From NCBI GenBank assembly GCA_017398765.1, contig JAFQEY010000046.1, positions 1 through 47,812 on the forward strand: 47,812 nt of DNA, in the 5' to 3' direction. The DNA comes from Akkermansia sp. Its GTDB lineage: Bacteria; Verrucomicrobiota; Verrucomicrobiia; Verrucomicrobiales; Akkermansiaceae. The notes under the pieces are model-generated. The model worked only from the letters and a program-made list of their open reading frames with translations, did not search any database and was not told the origin of the DNA. Shown here piece by piece: positions 17,021 through 27,500 of the stretch (the stretch's first letter is position 1; the number at the start of each line of letters is the position of its first letter). The position numbers and the translations under genes were made by a program.

Positions 17021-17323
17021 TTACATGGGGAAACCGAGACCGCCCGTTACCTTGCGCATCTCTTTTTCCGCCATTTCCTTTGAGCCATTGAGGGCATCCT
17101 GTATGGCCTTGAGCAGGAGGCTTTGCAGAAACTCGGCATCGTCCGGGTCCACAACGGAGGCATCGATACTCAGGGCGGTTACCATGCCGGTGCCGTTAGC
17201 GGTCACTTTGATTTTGCCGCCTGCGGCTTCGGCGGTGAATTCTTTTTCTGCCAGGCGGGCCTGAGCATTGGCCATGTTGGCTTGCATGGCCTGAGCCTGT
17301 TTCATCAGTTTTTGGAGGTTCAT
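17021..17323 (-). CDS. ybaB: YbaB/EbfC nucleoid-associated protein
   Basis: 100 residues from ATG 17323 (MNLQKLMKQAQAMQANMANAQ). It has the classic helix start LMKQAQ.MQ..M...Q..L and the core GGKIKVTANGTGMVTALSIDASVVDP...LLKAIQDA, then MRKVTGGLGFPM, all standard for YbaB (usually 105-110 residues). Dimeric DNA-binding protein. The frame stays open upstream to beyond 17419 and into the end of dnaX, but that is not the real start. It lies 22 nt after dnaX, a very common pairing, though recR does not follow here. Confidence 0.93.
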   Translation of the reverse strand: MNLQKLMKQAQAMQANMANAQARLAEKEFTAEAAGGKIKVTANGTGMVTALSIDASVVDPDDAEFLQSLLLKAIQDALNGSKEMAEKEMRKVTGGLGFPM

Positions 17324-17345
17324 AAGTGTGATGGTAAATGTGGTA

Positions 17346-19181
17346 TTACTGTTTAATGATAGAAGCGTGGAATTCCTTGAGTGCCAGCTCCACCAGCGGG
17401 TCATGGTAAAATTCCTCATCGGTGGGGCGGAGAGAGGGCGGAGCCTCCTGCTTGGGGGGCGGTGCCGACTTGGGCTGTTCCTGCGGCTTGGGGCGTGGTG
17501 TCGGTTCCGGCAGGGGGGGGGGAGGCGGCGGGGCTTCTGCCACGGGTTGCGGCACGCTGGTATCTGTCACCAGCCGCAGCGTGATACTATGCCCGCAGAT
17601 GCCGGGGGCGAGCTCACTCACCAGCTGCCGCAGGTCATCTTCCAGCAGCGCGTCTCGCGTGTCTGTGTCTTCCGGGTGAATACCGATGGTTACCAGTCCC
17701 TCTTCATCGCTGACAAAGAGCGTGTTGCCAATCATGCCGGCCTTTAGCGGGGCACGGTGTTGAAGCTCTGCCACCAATGTATTCCACATCTCCGGGGTCA
17801 TGACCCTGTCTGTGGGGAGGGCGGGCTCTGCTTGCGGCGGCGCTATCTTCCCGAACATGGGCGGGGCATCGTCAATGGGTTCCAAACCCGGCGGCATGGG
17901 GGCAATCTCCGGCTCAGGTGCGGGCCTTGCCGGTGGGGGGGGCTCAGGCAAGGGTTGCGGAATTGGAGCCGGCTGCGGCGCGGGCCCCGGCATGACGGGG
18001 GCTGCAGGCAGGGGGACTGTGGCGATGGGGGTATCCGGCAGGGGGGCTCCGTTGAGCGCGCGGATAATATCACTGATATTGGCTTCTGCCAGTGAGTGTA
18101 CGGCCTGGATGAGGCCCATCTCCAGATGCAGCCGTTTGTTGGTGCTCCAGCGCATGTGTTCCTCTGCTCCGGAGAGCACCTCCATGAGCCGCACAATCTT
18201 GTCAGCAGGCGTGCGTGCCATGAGGGCGGTGAGGTTCTCTCTCCAGTGCTCCGGCAGGGAGAGTGTGGCTTCCTCCGGGGCGACCTTGGCAATGAGCAGC
18301 TCACGCACGGCCCCCATGATTTCGGAGAGCAGTTGTCCCATGTCACGCCCGGTTTCTGCCTGCTCATGCACCAGGTGCAGCAGGCTGGGAAGCTGCCGGT
18401 CAAGTATATATGACAGAGCCCGCGCCACCGTTTCACGGCTGGTGACACCGAAGATATCGTTGACATCCTGCTCCTCAATGCTGTTACCGCAGAAAGAAAC
18501 AAGCTGATCGAGCATGGACTGGGCATCGCGCATGCCGCCGTCTGCTACGCGGGCAATGGCAAATGCTGCTGCCTCTGACACGGTTACCCCTTCATTGGCA
18601 CCGATATTGACCAGATGTCGGGCAATGATATCTGCCGGAATTGGCCGCAGGTCGAAACGCTGGCAGCGCGACAGAATGGTGGGCAGAATCTTGTGCGGTT
18701 CTGTGGTGGCAAAGATGAACATCACGTGCGCGGGCGGTTCCTCCAGCGTCTTGAGCAGCGCGTTGAACGATTCTTTGGTGAGCATGTGTACCTCATCTAT
18801 ATAGATAATGCGGTACTGCCCGCGCGTGGGCGCGAACTGCACGTTGTCCCGCAAATCACGGATATTGTCGATACCGCGGTTGGAGGCACCGTCAATTTCC
18901 AGCACATCCAGACTGCGCCCTTCCGCTATCTCCAGGCACACATCCTCATCCGGGTCGAAATCCACCTTCGGGCCGCCGCTGCAGTTGAGAGCTTTGGCAA
19001 AGATACGGGCTGTGGAGGTCTTGCCGGTACCGCGCGGGCCGACAAAGAGGTAGGCATGCGCCAGCCGTTTCTGCTCGATAGCGTTGCAGAGCGTGCGCAC
19101 CACATGATCCTGACCCAGCACGTCCTTGAATGTGCGCGGGCGATATTTTCTGGCAAAGACCTGATAACTCACGCCCGCCAT
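17346..19181 (-). CDS. dnaX: DNA polymerase III subunit gamma/tau
   Basis: 611 residues from ATG 19181 (MAGVSYQVFARKYRPRTFKDVLGQDHVV). Clamp-loader ATPase. Walker A GPRGTGKTS, Walker B IIYIDEVHML, sensor FATTEPHKILPTILSRCQRFDLR are all present. The zinc module is degenerate: between ALNC and the IDGASNRGID motif there is only one more cysteine (DVCLEIAEGR), where four are usual. A Pro-rich linker (residues ~430-570) includes a run of ten C on the coding strand at 17522-17513, encoding part of a polyproline tract. A single +1 slip there opens a frame that continues without a stop into ybaB. No A-rich slippery site like that of E. coli was seen. First gene of a run with ybaB and an ABC exporter. 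Confidence 0.93.
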   Translation of the reverse strand: MAGVSYQVFARKYRPRTFKDVLGQDHVVRTLCNAIEQKRLAHAYLFVGPRGTGKTSTARIFAKALNCSGGPKVDFDPDEDVCLEIAEGRSLDVLEIDGASNRGIDNIRDLRDNVQFAPTRGQYRIIYIDEVHMLTKESFNALLKTLEEPPAHVMFIFATTEPHKILPTILSRCQRFDLRPIPADIIARHLVNIGANEGVTVSEAAAFAIARVADGGMRDAQSMLDQLVSFCGNSIEEQDVNDIFGVTSRETVARALSYILDRQLPSLLHLVHEQAETGRDMGQLLSEIMGAVRELLIAKVAPEEATLSLPEHWRENLTALMARTPADKIVRLMEVLSGAEEHMRWSTNKRLHLEMGLIQAVHSLAEANISDIIRALNGAPLPDTPIATVPLPAAPVMPGPAPQPAPIPQPLPEPPPPARPAPEPEIAPMPPGLEPIDDAPPMFGKIAPPQAEPALPTDRVMTPEMWNTLVAELQHRAPLKAGMIGNTLFVSDEEGLVTIGIHPEDTDTRDALLEDDLRQLVSELAPGICGHSITLRLVTDTSVPQPVAEAPPPPPPLPEPTPRPKPQEQPKSAPPPKQEAPPSLRPTDEEFYHDPLVELALKEFHASIIKQ

Positions 19182-19452
19182 TCTACCTGATTCAGTTCCG
19201 CCCCGCAAGGGAAAAATCTGGCACCATGCCCCGGAGAGGGCAAAGAAAACGCGGGCGACCCACCGGGTCGCCCGCATTCTACTTACTACCTTATGAAACT
19301 CAGCCTCTCCCATTTGGTGGCAGGATGGCGCTCTCTCCTTCACCGCCCTGCCGGGTTTTATTGACTGATAAGGGTGTGATGCAGGATGTTTCGATTTTGT
19401 TCAAAAAAAATTCAAAAAAATCAAAAAGCCGTTGAACAGGCGGGATACAACA
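19182..19452. other. structured intergenic region between dnaX and kbl
   Basis: Two strong hairpins. The first, GCGGGCGACCC (19251-19261) with GGGTCGCCCGC (19265-19275), is followed on the minus strand by GTTTTCTTTG, so it looks like a minus-strand terminator although no minus-strand gene lies to its right. The second, around 19320-19357 (GGCAGGatGGCG with CGCCCTGCC), is followed on the plus strand by GGGTTTTATTG. I tested it against tRNA and SRP RNA signatures and found neither. A small RNA is possible. An A-rich tract at 19408-19430 precedes the kbl promoter. Confidence 0.45.
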
Positions 19453-19481
19453 TTGACAGAAAGCCTTTCGGAGGGTACAAT
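19453..19481 (+). promoter_or_regulatory. near-consensus sigma70 promoter of kbl
   Basis: TTGACA (19453-19458), 17-nt spacer, TACAAT (19476-19481), with A tracts 25-45 nt upstream that could act as an UP element. Start of RNA about 19488. It rules out the upstream in-frame ATG at 19386. Confidence 0.8.
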
Positions 19482-19511
19482 CCCCGCGGCTCGTTGCAGC
19501 TTTATCATCTT

Positions 19512-20711
19512 ATGTACAACACTGATTTCAAGAATCGTCTGGTAAGCGACCTCGCTGCTCTCAAGGAAGCCGGTCTCTTCAAGCAGGAACGCTACATCAA
19601 CACCCCCCAGTTCTCTGAGGTGGGTCTGAAAGATGGCAGCACGGTCATCAATATGTGCGCCAACAACTACCTGGGGCTGGCCAATCATCCTGAGCTGGAG
19701 AAGGCCGCCAAGGAGGCTATTGACCGCTGGGGTTTCGGGATGGCCTCTGTGCGTTTTATCTGTGGTACACAGACTCTGCATCAGCAGTTGGAGGAACGCC
19801 TCAGTGCTTTCCTTGGTACGGAGGATACTATCCTCTTCGGCTCCTGCTTCGATGCCAATGGTGGTCTCTTTGAGGCACTGCTCACCAAGGAGGATGCCAT
19901 CGTGTCCGACTCGCTGAACCACGCTTCTATCATCGACGGTGTGCGTCTCTGCAAGGCTGCCCGCTATCGCTATGCCAACAACGATATGGCTGACCTGGAG
20001 GCCAAACTGCAGGAGGCCAAAGCCAACGGTGCCCGCACCATCCTCATCTCCACGGACGGTGTGTTCTCCATGGACGGTATTGTTGCCAGTCTGGACAAGA
20101 TTCATGAGCTGGCAGAGAAGTACGGTGCTCTGGTACACTTCGACGAATCTCACGCCACGGGCGTGCTGGGTGCCCGCGGTCGTGGCACGCACGAGCACTG
20201 CGGACTCTTCGGCAAGATTGACATCACCACCGGTACCTTCGGCAAGGCGCTGGGCGGTGCGTCCGGCGGCTATGTTTCCGCCCGCAAGGAAGTGGTTGAC
20301 ATGCTGCGCCAGAAATCCCGCCCCTACCTCTTCTCCAACAGCGTGATGCCCGCCATCGCCGCCACCACCATCAAGGTGCTGGATATGCTGGAAGCCTCCA
20401 CCGAACTGACCGAGCGCGTGCAGAGCAACGCTGCCTACTTCCGCAAGGGCATGGAGCAGTGCGGTTTCAACCTGGCCGGTGCCGGTCACGCCATCGTGCC
20501 CGTCATGATCGGCGATGCCGCGCTTTCTCAGCGTATGAGTGCCCGCCTGCTGGAGCTGGGTGTCTACGCCATGGGCTTCTTCTACCCCGTTGTGCCCAAG
20601 GAACAGGCACGCATTCGTACCCAGATTTCTGCCGCTCACACTACAGAGCAGCTTGACCGCGCCATTGCTGCCTTTGCTCAGGCCGGTCGCGAGCTGGGGC
20701 TTATCAAGTAA
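19512..20711 (+). CDS. kbl: glycine C-acetyltransferase (2-amino-3-ketobutyrate CoA ligase)
   Basis: 399 residues from ATG 19512, the same length as the E. coli enzyme (398). PLP enzyme of the alpha-oxoamine synthase family that interconverts glycine + acetyl-CoA and 2-amino-3-oxobutyrate + CoA, the second step of threonine breakdown. The sequence [45 protein letters not shown] and the PLP lysine K245 in [13 protein letters not shown] all follow the KBL subgroup closely. No threonine dehydrogenase (tdh) is beside it. Codon use is strongly biased (AAG for Lys, GGT/GGC for Gly, CGC/CGT for Arg), like the following sdh genes, suggesting high expression. It has a near-consensus promoter and its own terminator. 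Confidence 0.93.
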   Translation: MYNTDFKNRLVSDLAALKEAGLFKQERYINTPQFSEVGLKDGSTVINMCANNYLGLANHPELEKAAKEAIDRWGFGMASVRFICGTQTLHQQLEERLSAFLGTEDTILFGSCFDANGGLFEALLTKEDAIVSDSLNHASIIDGVRLCKAARYRYANNDMADLEAKLQEAKANGARTILISTDGVFSMDGIVASLDKIHELAEKYGALVHFDESHATGVLGARGRGTHEHCGLFGKIDITTGTFGKALGGASGGYVSARKEVVDMLRQKSRPYLFSNSVMPAIAATTIKVLDMLEASTELTERVQSNAAYFRKGMEQCGFNLAGAGHAIVPVMIGDAALSQRMSARLLELGVYAMGFFYPVVPKEQARIRTQISAAHTTEQLDRAIAAFAQAGRELGLIK

Positions 20712-20732
20712 ACATCTCCGCTATTTTTTCAG

Positions 20733-20770
20733 GCGCGGAATTGCCCCGGTGCGGGCAATTCCGCGCTGTT
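20733..20770 (+). terminator. terminator after kbl
   Basis: GCGCGGAATTGCCC (20733-20746) pairs perfectly with GGGCAATTCCGCGC (20753-20766), a 14-bp stem with a 6-nt loop, then TGTTTA. Confidence 0.75.
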
Positions 20771-20896
20771 TATACGCCCCTTCACCCCGTCCGCATAGAG
20801 CTCATGATTCCCTTCCTGCTACCGCTCATGGCGGCACTCCGGCTGTGGCAATCGGCTTCTGACGGGCATTTTTTGCCGCTGGGGGGCGATTGGTGC

Positions 20897-20925
20897 TTGC
20901 ATTTTACAGCGGGATGGAGTATGGT
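20897..20925 (+). promoter_or_regulatory. promoter of sdhCAB
   Basis: TTGCAT (20897-20902), 17-nt spacer, TATGGT (20920-20925); predicted start of RNA near 20932, about 20 nt before the sdhC ATG at 20953. Confidence 0.5.
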
Positions 20926-20952
20926 TATTCACGCAAAGACGTTATTGCACTT

Positions 20953-21624
20953 ATGAACGACATTATCACGACAGCATGTAAGTTTGTCACGTCCTCCATC
21001 GGCCGCAAGATTCTTGTGGCGCTGACCGGGGCGTGCCTCCTCCTGTTCCTCGTGGGACACCTTGCCGGTAACATGACCATCTACGGTGGAAATACCGATG
21101 CCGGTGAGCCCTCCTGGATTGACGCATACGCGACCGGCCTGCACACCATGCCTGCCTGGCTGCTCATGGCTATCCGCCTGGGTCTTCTTGCCATTCTGCT
21201 GGTGCACGTGGTGCTCACGCTGGTGCTCAAGTATGAGAACGTGACCGCCCGCACCCACTACCAGAAGGAGGGTACGCTCAAGGCCACGCTTTCCTCCCGC
21301 ACGATGGTGCTCACGGGTGTGATGATTTTCTGCTTCCTGGTGTTCCACCTGTGGCAGCTGACTTTCAACGGTGACCCGCACGATTGCTACAACCACATCA
21401 AGGCTGCGTTTTCCAACCACTGGTGCTCCCTCTTCTACATTGTGGCTATCTGCTGCCTGTTCATGCATGTGCGCCATGGTGTGCAGTCCATCCTGCAGAC
21501 GCTGGGTCTTGCTACCCGCAAGGTGCGCCCGCTCTACAATCTGGTTGCCGTTCTCTTCGCCATTGTGGTTTGCGGCGGTTTCATCTCCATCCCGGTGGCT
21601 GTGCTCACGGGTATTCTCAAGTAA
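20953..21624 (+). CDS. sdhC: succinate dehydrogenase/fumarate reductase cytochrome b subunit
   Basis: 223 residues from ATG 20953; the longer start at 20890 would lie in front of the promoter's -35. Five hydrophobic helices, each with a conserved-looking His: FLVGHLAGN, LLVHVVLT, FLVFHLWQL, LFMHVRHG. This is the single, five-helix, di-heme anchor of type B succinate:quinone oxidoreductases (Bacteroidota, Bacillus, Epsilonproteobacteria). It anchors SdhA/B to the inner membrane and handles quinone. No separate sdhD is present, consistent with type B. Followed by sdhA after 22 nt. Confidence 0.9.
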   Translation: MNDIITTACKFVTSSIGRKILVALTGACLLLFLVGHLAGNMTIYGGNTDAGEPSWIDAYATGLHTMPAWLLMAIRLGLLAILLVHVVLTLVLKYENVTARTHYQKEGTLKATLSSRTMVLTGVMIFCFLVFHLWQLTFNGDPHDCYNHIKAAFSNHWCSLFYIVAICCLFMHVRHGVQSILQTLGLATRKVRPLYNLVAVLFAIVVCGGFISIPVAVLTGILK

Positions 21625-21646
21625 TTTTCTCATCTGACAGACACTT

Positions 21647-23611
21647 ATGAACGACATCAAGTTTCCCGTAAGCGACTACATGCCGGATTCCTGCATTCCG
21701 GACGGTCCCATTGAGCAGAAGTGGACCAAGTACAAGCGCGAGGCCAAGCTCATCAACCCCAATAACCGCCGTAAGTACACCGTGCTGGTGGTGGGTACCG
21801 GTCTGGCCGGCGGTTCCGCCGCTGCCACGCTGGCTGAGCAGGGCTACAACGTGAAGTGCTTCTGCTACCAGGACAGCCCCCGCCGCGCTCACTCCATCGC
21901 CGCTCAGGGTGGTATCAACGCTGCCCACAACTACCAGAACGACGGTGACTCCGTCTACCGCCTCTTCTACGACACGGTGAAGGGTGGTGACTTCCGCGCC
22001 CGTGAGGCAAACGTGTATCGTCTGGCAGAGGTGTCCTGCGACATCATCAACCAGTGCGTGGCTCAGGGTGTTCCCTTCGGTCGTGAATACGGCGGTCTGC
22101 TGGACAACCGCTCCTTCGGCGGTTCCCAGCTCAAGCGTACTTTCTACAGCCGCGGTCAGACCGGCCAGCAGCTTCTGCTGGGTTGCTACCAGGCCATGGA
22201 GAAGGAAATCGGCAAGGGTCATATCGAGATGCACCCCCGCACCGAAATGCTCGACCTCGTGGTCGTGGACGGGCATGCCAAGGGTATTGTGGTGCGCGAC
22301 ATGGTGACCGGCGAAATCAAGAGCTATGCCGGTGACACCGTGCTGCTGGCCACCGGTGGTTATGGCCGCGTGTTCTTCCTTTCCACTAACGCCATGGGCT
22401 GCAACGTGGGTGCTGCCTGCGCCTGCTGGAAGAAGGGTGCCTACTTTGCCAACCCCTGCTTCACGCAGATTCACCCCACCTGTATCCCCGTCAAGGGCGA
22501 CTACCAGTCCAAGCTCACCCTCATGTCCGAATCTCTGCGTAACGACGGCCGTATCTGGGTTCCCAAGAGCCGCGAGGTCGCTGAGAAGATTCGCAAGGGC
22601 GAGATGAAGCCCTCCGATGTGGCTGAGAATGATCGTGACTACTATCTGGAGCGCAAGTACCCGTCCTTCGGTAACCTGGCTCCGCGTGATATCTCCTCCC
22701 GCGCCGCTAAGGAAGCCTGCGATGATGAGCGCGGTGTGGCCGCTACCGGTCGCGGTGTGTTCCTGGACTTCAAGGACGCCATTGCCCGCATGGGTAAGGA
22801 GTGGATTGATGGCCAGTACGGCAACCTCTTCGAGATGTATGAGGAAATCACCGCCGTTGACCCGCACGAGCAGCCCATGATGATTTACCCCGCCTCTCAC
22901 TACACCATGGGTGGTCTGTGGGTGGACTACAACCTCATGTCCTCCATCCCCGGTCTGCATGTGCTGGGTGAGGCTAACTTCTCTGACCACGGTGCCAACC
23001 GTCTCGGTGCTTCCGCTCTGATGCAGGGCCTCTCCGACGGTTACTTCGTGATTGCTTCCACGCTGCCCACCTATCTCACCACGCAGAAGCCCGGCAGTGT
23101 CACCACCGCCGCCCCCGAATTCAAGGAGGCTGAGGATGCCGTGAAGGAGCGCATCAACAAGATGATGAACGTGAAGGGTACCCGCACCCCGGACGAAATC
23201 CACCGCGAGCTCGGCAAGCTGGTCTGGGACAAGGTCGGTATGGGCCGCACGAAGGAATCCCTCATGGAAGCCATCGAGAAGATTCCCGGCATCCGCGATG
23301 AGTTCTGGAGCAACGTGAAGGTTGCCGGTTCTACCGAGGGTATGAACATGGAGCTGGAGAAAGCCTGGCGCGTGGCTGCTTTCCTCGACTTTGCCGAGGT
23401 GCTGTGCTACGACGCTCTCAACCGCGAGGAATCCTGCGGTGCTCACTTCCGTCTTGAGCACCAGATGGCTGACGGTGAAGCCAAGCGCGATGACGCCAAC
23501 TTCGCCTACGTGGCCTGCTGGGAGTACAAGGGCACGGGCGAGCTGCCGGTTCTTCACAAGGAGAATCTCACCTTCGACAATGTCCACCTGGCCATTCGTT
23601 CCTACAAGTAA
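21647..23611 (+). CDS. sdhA: succinate dehydrogenase/fumarate reductase flavoprotein subunit
   Basis: 654 residues, in the size range of type B enzymes. FAD-binding [23 protein letters not shown] near residue 50; the FAD-linking histidine H82 in [15 protein letters not shown] is present; substrate region [11 protein letters not shown] and the active-site stretch HPTCIP. The C-terminal helical part is complete and ends RSYK. Oxidises succinate to fumarate, or the reverse in a fermentative branch that makes succinate, a known product of Akkermansia-type metabolism. Lys is nearly always AAG, pointing to strong expression. Confidence 0.96.
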   Translation: MNDIKFPVSDYMPDSCIPDGPIEQKWTKYKREAKLINPNNRRKYTVLVVGTGLAGGSAAATLAEQGYNVKCFCYQDSPRRAHSIAAQGGINAAHNYQNDGDSVYRLFYDTVKGGDFRAREANVYRLAEVSCDIINQCVAQGVPFGREYGGLLDNRSFGGSQLKRTFYSRGQTGQQLLLGCYQAMEKEIGKGHIEMHPRTEMLDLVVVDGHAKGIVVRDMVTGEIKSYAGDTVLLATGGYGRVFFLSTNAMGCNVGAACACWKKGAYFANPCFTQIHPTCIPVKGDYQSKLTLMSESLRNDGRIWVPKSREVAEKIRKGEMKPSDVAENDRDYYLERKYPSFGNLAPRDISSRAAKEACDDERGVAATGRGVFLDFKDAIARMGKEWIDGQYGNLFEMYEEITAVDPHEQPMMIYPASHYTMGGLWVDYNLMSSIPGLHVLGEANFSDHGANRLGASALMQGLSDGYFVIASTLPTYLTTQKPGSVTTAAPEFKEAEDAVKERINKMMNVKGTRTPDEIHRELGKLVWDKVGMGRTKESLMEAIEKIPGIRDEFWSNVKVAGSTEGMNMELEKAWRVAAFLDFAEVLCYDALNREESCGAHFRLEHQMADGEAKRDDANFAYVACWEYKGTGELPVLHKENLTFDNVHLAIRSYK

Positions 23612-23641
23612 TCGAATTTAACCTTTTACATCTTTCATATT

Positions 23642-24409
23642 ATGGCAAATCTTAATCTTACGCTCAAGGTTTGGCGCCAGGAGAACGCTCAGGCTCAGGG
23701 CCGCATCGAAACCTACAAGGCAACCAACATTCCCGAGGAGGCCTCCTTCCTGGAGATGCTGGACATCGTGAACGAGGGGCTGGTGAAGGACGGCATTGAG
23801 CCGATTCACTTTGACCATGACTGCCGCGAGGGTATCTGCGGTATGTGCTCCCTGACCATCAACGGTGTGCCCCACGGCGGCAAGCACGTGACCACCTGCC
23901 AGCTGCACATGCGCCAGTTCAAGGACGGCGACACGGTGTGGATTGAGCCCTTCCGCGCCCGCGCGTTCCCTCTGCTGCGTGACCTCGTGGTAGACCGTAC
24001 TGCTCTGGACAACATCATTGCTTCCGGCGGTTTCGTGGATGTGCGAACCGGTTCCGCTCCGAACGCCAACAACATGCCCGTGCGCAAGAAGACGGCAGAT
24101 GCCGCTTTCGATGCCGCTGCATGTATCGGCTGCGGTGCCTGCGTGGCCAGCTGCAAGAACAGCTCTGCCATGCTCTTCACCTCTGCCAAGGCTGCTCACC
24201 TCAACCTGCTGCCCCAGGGGCACCCGGAGAAGAACAAGCGCGTGCTCGCCATGGTGCGCCAGATGGATGCCATGGGCTTCGGCAACTGCACCAACCAGTA
24301 CGAGTGCGAGGCCGCCTGCCCGAAGGGTATCTCCGTGGACAATATCGCCAAGCTGAACCGCGACTACATGATAGCCTGCGCTTCCGAGGCTGTGGGCGTG
24401 TTCGCCTGA
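23642..24409 (+). CDS. sdhB: succinate dehydrogenase/fumarate reductase iron-sulfur subunit
   Basis: 255 residues. [2Fe-2S] ligands in [26 protein letters not shown], [4Fe-4S] ligands in [11 protein letters not shown], and the C-terminal cluster site [15 protein letters not shown]. It passes electrons between SdhA and the cytochrome b. Thirty nt after sdhA and followed by a strong terminator, so the operon is sdhCAB. Confidence 0.95.
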   Translation: MANLNLTLKVWRQENAQAQGRIETYKATNIPEEASFLEMLDIVNEGLVKDGIEPIHFDHDCREGICGMCSLTINGVPHGGKHVTTCQLHMRQFKDGDTVWIEPFRARAFPLLRDLVVDRTALDNIIASGGFVDVRTGSAPNANNMPVRKKTADAAFDAAACIGCGACVASCKNSSAMLFTSAKAAHLNLLPQGHPEKNKRVLAMVRQMDAMGFGNCTNQYECEAACPKGISVDNIAKLNRDYMIACASEAVGVFA

Positions 24410-24436
24410 TGCGTTTGGTACAACGTCTTTACCCCG

Positions 24437-24470
24437 CCCGGCAGGTTTACCTGCCGGGTGCTTTTTTTTT
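24437..24470 (+). terminator. terminator after sdhCAB
   Basis: CCCGGCAGGT (24437-24446) and ACCTGCCGGG (24449-24458), then a T run 24462-24470. The stem core is shared with the terminator at 31396. Confidence 0.9.
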
Positions 24471-24543
24471 GTTTTCGGGTAGACGAAATATGAAAAAACT
24501 ACCAATTCGGTAGAAAAAAATAAGTCATTGTTACAATTGGTTG

Positions 24544-24572
24544 TTGACACGCCGAAATCAGTTAGTTAGACT
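24544..24572 (+). promoter_or_regulatory. promoter of the giant surface protein, leaderless
   Basis: Consensus TTGACA (24544-24549), 17-nt spacer, TAGACT (24567-24572), then 8 nt to ATG 24581. The RNA should begin at or within 2 nt of the start codon; there is no ribosome-binding sequence. Confidence 0.75.
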
Positions 24573-24580
24573 GACGGCCT

Positions 24581-27500
24581 ATGAAGGTAACGCGCAATGT
24601 TCTCCGTTATATCCTGGCAAGCGTATTGATACCCGGGGTCACCTGGGCAAGCGGTACTGTTCCGGCACCCTCCGTAGAAGCACCCCAGCAGCTGGGCGGT
24701 GTTATTATCGATTTTATAGACGGTCTGCTGCCCAATGTGGTGTACCATACCAAGACCTACGATATTAGGAAGACGTCCGACATGGAAGATGGGCTGGAGG
24801 AGAAGGTAAACGCCACCTTTAAGCTGCATACGGATATCACCGTGAACGAGGACAGTCTGTATGACGGTTGGTTGGAGACAGGGTGGAATGAGGCATGGAC
24901 AGAGCGCCACCTGTATGACCGCATCAATGCTACGTTTCAGAGTGCGGGTTCATCAACATATTCGTTGACCTTTGACGGAGGGAGCGATTCCGGGCATAGT
25001 GTGGGGCAGGTGCTTAACTGGGGTCAATATGAGTTCAAGAATCTGAATCAGGTGATTTTCCGCAATATCAGCAATGAAACGTGTGATGAGAATGTCTCGT
25101 ACAGGTTTGTTTCGGCCAATTTGCTGGCCGGTGGTGTGCTGGGGGCGAATGACAGTCTGGTGAAAGCCTCTCCCGGGGCAAAAGCCGGGGTATCGTTTAC
25201 AGAAAATAACAGCATTCTCTTCAGCAATATCCGGGCTGATGTTCAGGGTGAGGGCAACCTTATTTCCAATGTGACGGCACTGGGCGGAGCCATTTTCACG
25301 GTGAACGGAACTACGTCCTTTACCTACAATGACGGCGATATCCGTTTCGAGGATGTGGAGATTTATAGCAGCACGAAGGGCGATATTGAATTGTTTAACA
25401 AATATGGCTTTTTTGAAGGGGCGGGTGGTGCGATTTTCTCAAATGGGTTGACCATGGATGATAATGACGGCAACATCGTCTTCAACCGGGTGGGGGTGAT
25501 ACAGGAGGATGAGGACCTGCGTGTGCTGACCGGCATCCTCAAGGGAAGCGTGGCGAGCGGCGGAGCCATTTATCTGCTGGGTGACGGCAGCATCAGCCAT
25601 AACTACGGGGACGTGGCCTTTACGAATTGCTATGCCGTCGGCGGTAATCTTTCCTGGGGCGGTGCCATTCATCTGGGTTCCATACCTTCGTCCTTTATCG
25701 AGGCGATAACATTTTCTTCCGGCGGGACTTTCTCCATTTCTTCGAACAAAGGACAGGTTATGTTCCATGATAATCGGGTAGCCGTGGACGCTGTGCCCGA
25801 TGGAATGGAGCCCACCCGAGCTCTGGGCGGGGCTGTCAAGATTTCCGGTGGGTATAACTTTGAGCTGAAATATAATAGAGGAGCCGTTTCTTTCCTGCGT
25901 AACCGCGCAGAAATCATCGGTCGCTCGGAATCGGTGCTGAATCCGGTTTTTGAAGCGGACGGTGGAGCTATTTATGCCGGGTATTCTCTTGCATCCATGT
26001 TGCAGGCTTCAGAAGTCAACATCAAGTGGAATGAGAATGGCGTGTTTTTCAATGAAAATTTTGCCTCCGGGCGCGGCGGTGCGATTTTCGGCGACAAGGA
26101 CTCCCACTTCCATTTCGAGTATAATGACGACATCATTGAATTTGAGAGCAACACGGCACAGTCGGGAGGCGGTGGTGCCGTTTATCTGGCCGAGGCTGCC
26201 AATCTGTCCCTGTGGAATAATGATGCCGACGTTCGCTTCACAGGTAACAAGGCCGGTACAGATCCGACCTATCTGGTAGGCCATGGGAATGATGATTTGG
26301 GCGGTGGTGCCATTCATCTGGAGAAAGGGGCTGTGATTGCAATGTCGTCTAATGGTGATATTACCTTCAGTAATAACGAAGCAGCCGGACACGGTGGTGC
26401 CATCTACGGTGCTGAAAATTCAATCATCACCATAGAACAAAACCGGGAGGTGCTTTTCTCCGGTAATAAGGCCGGTGGAAACGGTGAGGCCATTTATTCC
26501 CGTGGGAGGGTGACAATCGTGGGAAATGACAGCGTTACCTTTACCGGTCATGATGCACCCGCCCTGTATATGAGCACGGCTGCCGGCTCCGGGACGGATG
26601 CTAATCTGGTAATTGATGCCAGAGCTGGCTCGGTGTTGTTTGACAATGACCGCATTTATGCCGAGAGCACGGACAGCCACCAACTCCGTGTCCTCTTTAA
26701 CGATACCCATGGCGGAGATATCACATTCCGGGGCAGCGATGCAGGGGTGGAGGTCGTCAAGGGCGATATTACGGTGGGCAGAGGTCGTGTGATTCTGGAG
26801 AATGGAGCCGACCTGAAGGCGGATTCATTTGTCTGTTCGGGCGGTTCGCTGAGCCTGCTGAACACGAGCAGCTCTGAATCCGTGGTTGTGGAGGTAAGCT
26901 CGGGCACAATCAATTCCGGCAGGCTCAAGGCAGCCGGGGTGAATAACATCGTGAACGGCACCCTGAACCTGAATGATACGGGCGGGCTGCACCTGACGGC
27001 GGGCCTGGTCAATGCGGCAAGTGTCACACAGAATGATGAAAGCGGACTGTCGGCCGATGGTGCGGCCGTGCTGACACTGAACGGTGCCCTGAATCTGACA
27101 CAGAATAAGCTTAATCTGGAGGTGTTCGTTGATGCCGATGTGGCCTCTGCAGGTGATGGCGGCGTGTTCTCTCTGCTGAAGCTGAACAACGCTGCCTTTG
27201 ATATGAATCTGTGGAATACCGACAATGTCAGCGTGTCGGGTGATGCCCTTTTCAACGACTTGCTCTGGAATCGCTCCCACAACCAGCTGTTTTATGTGTA
27301 CGACGAGGATGCCCATCTTGGGGACCGTATCTGGACCAACAAGGCCGGCGGTGCACAGTGGGATTATGAGGCCAGAAACTGGATGGCAGCCGGGACTGAG
27401 ATTGATGGTATCAAATACCGTGATAGCTCGCTCGGCGATAATGCCGTCCCCTTCGGTGTGCTGTTCTCGGATGACTGCACAGACCCGGTGGATGTCTCCA

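Noticed and set aside
19182..19452. possible tRNA or 4.5S SRP RNA upstream of dnaX
   Set aside because: No GTTCGAATC T-arm and no GGAAGGAAGCAGCC-type SRP motif on either strand; kept only as a structured region.
21617..23587. 656-residue open frame on the minus strand opposite sdhA
   Set aside because: Long antisense frame caused by the strong codon bias of sdhA; no signal, motif or promoter.
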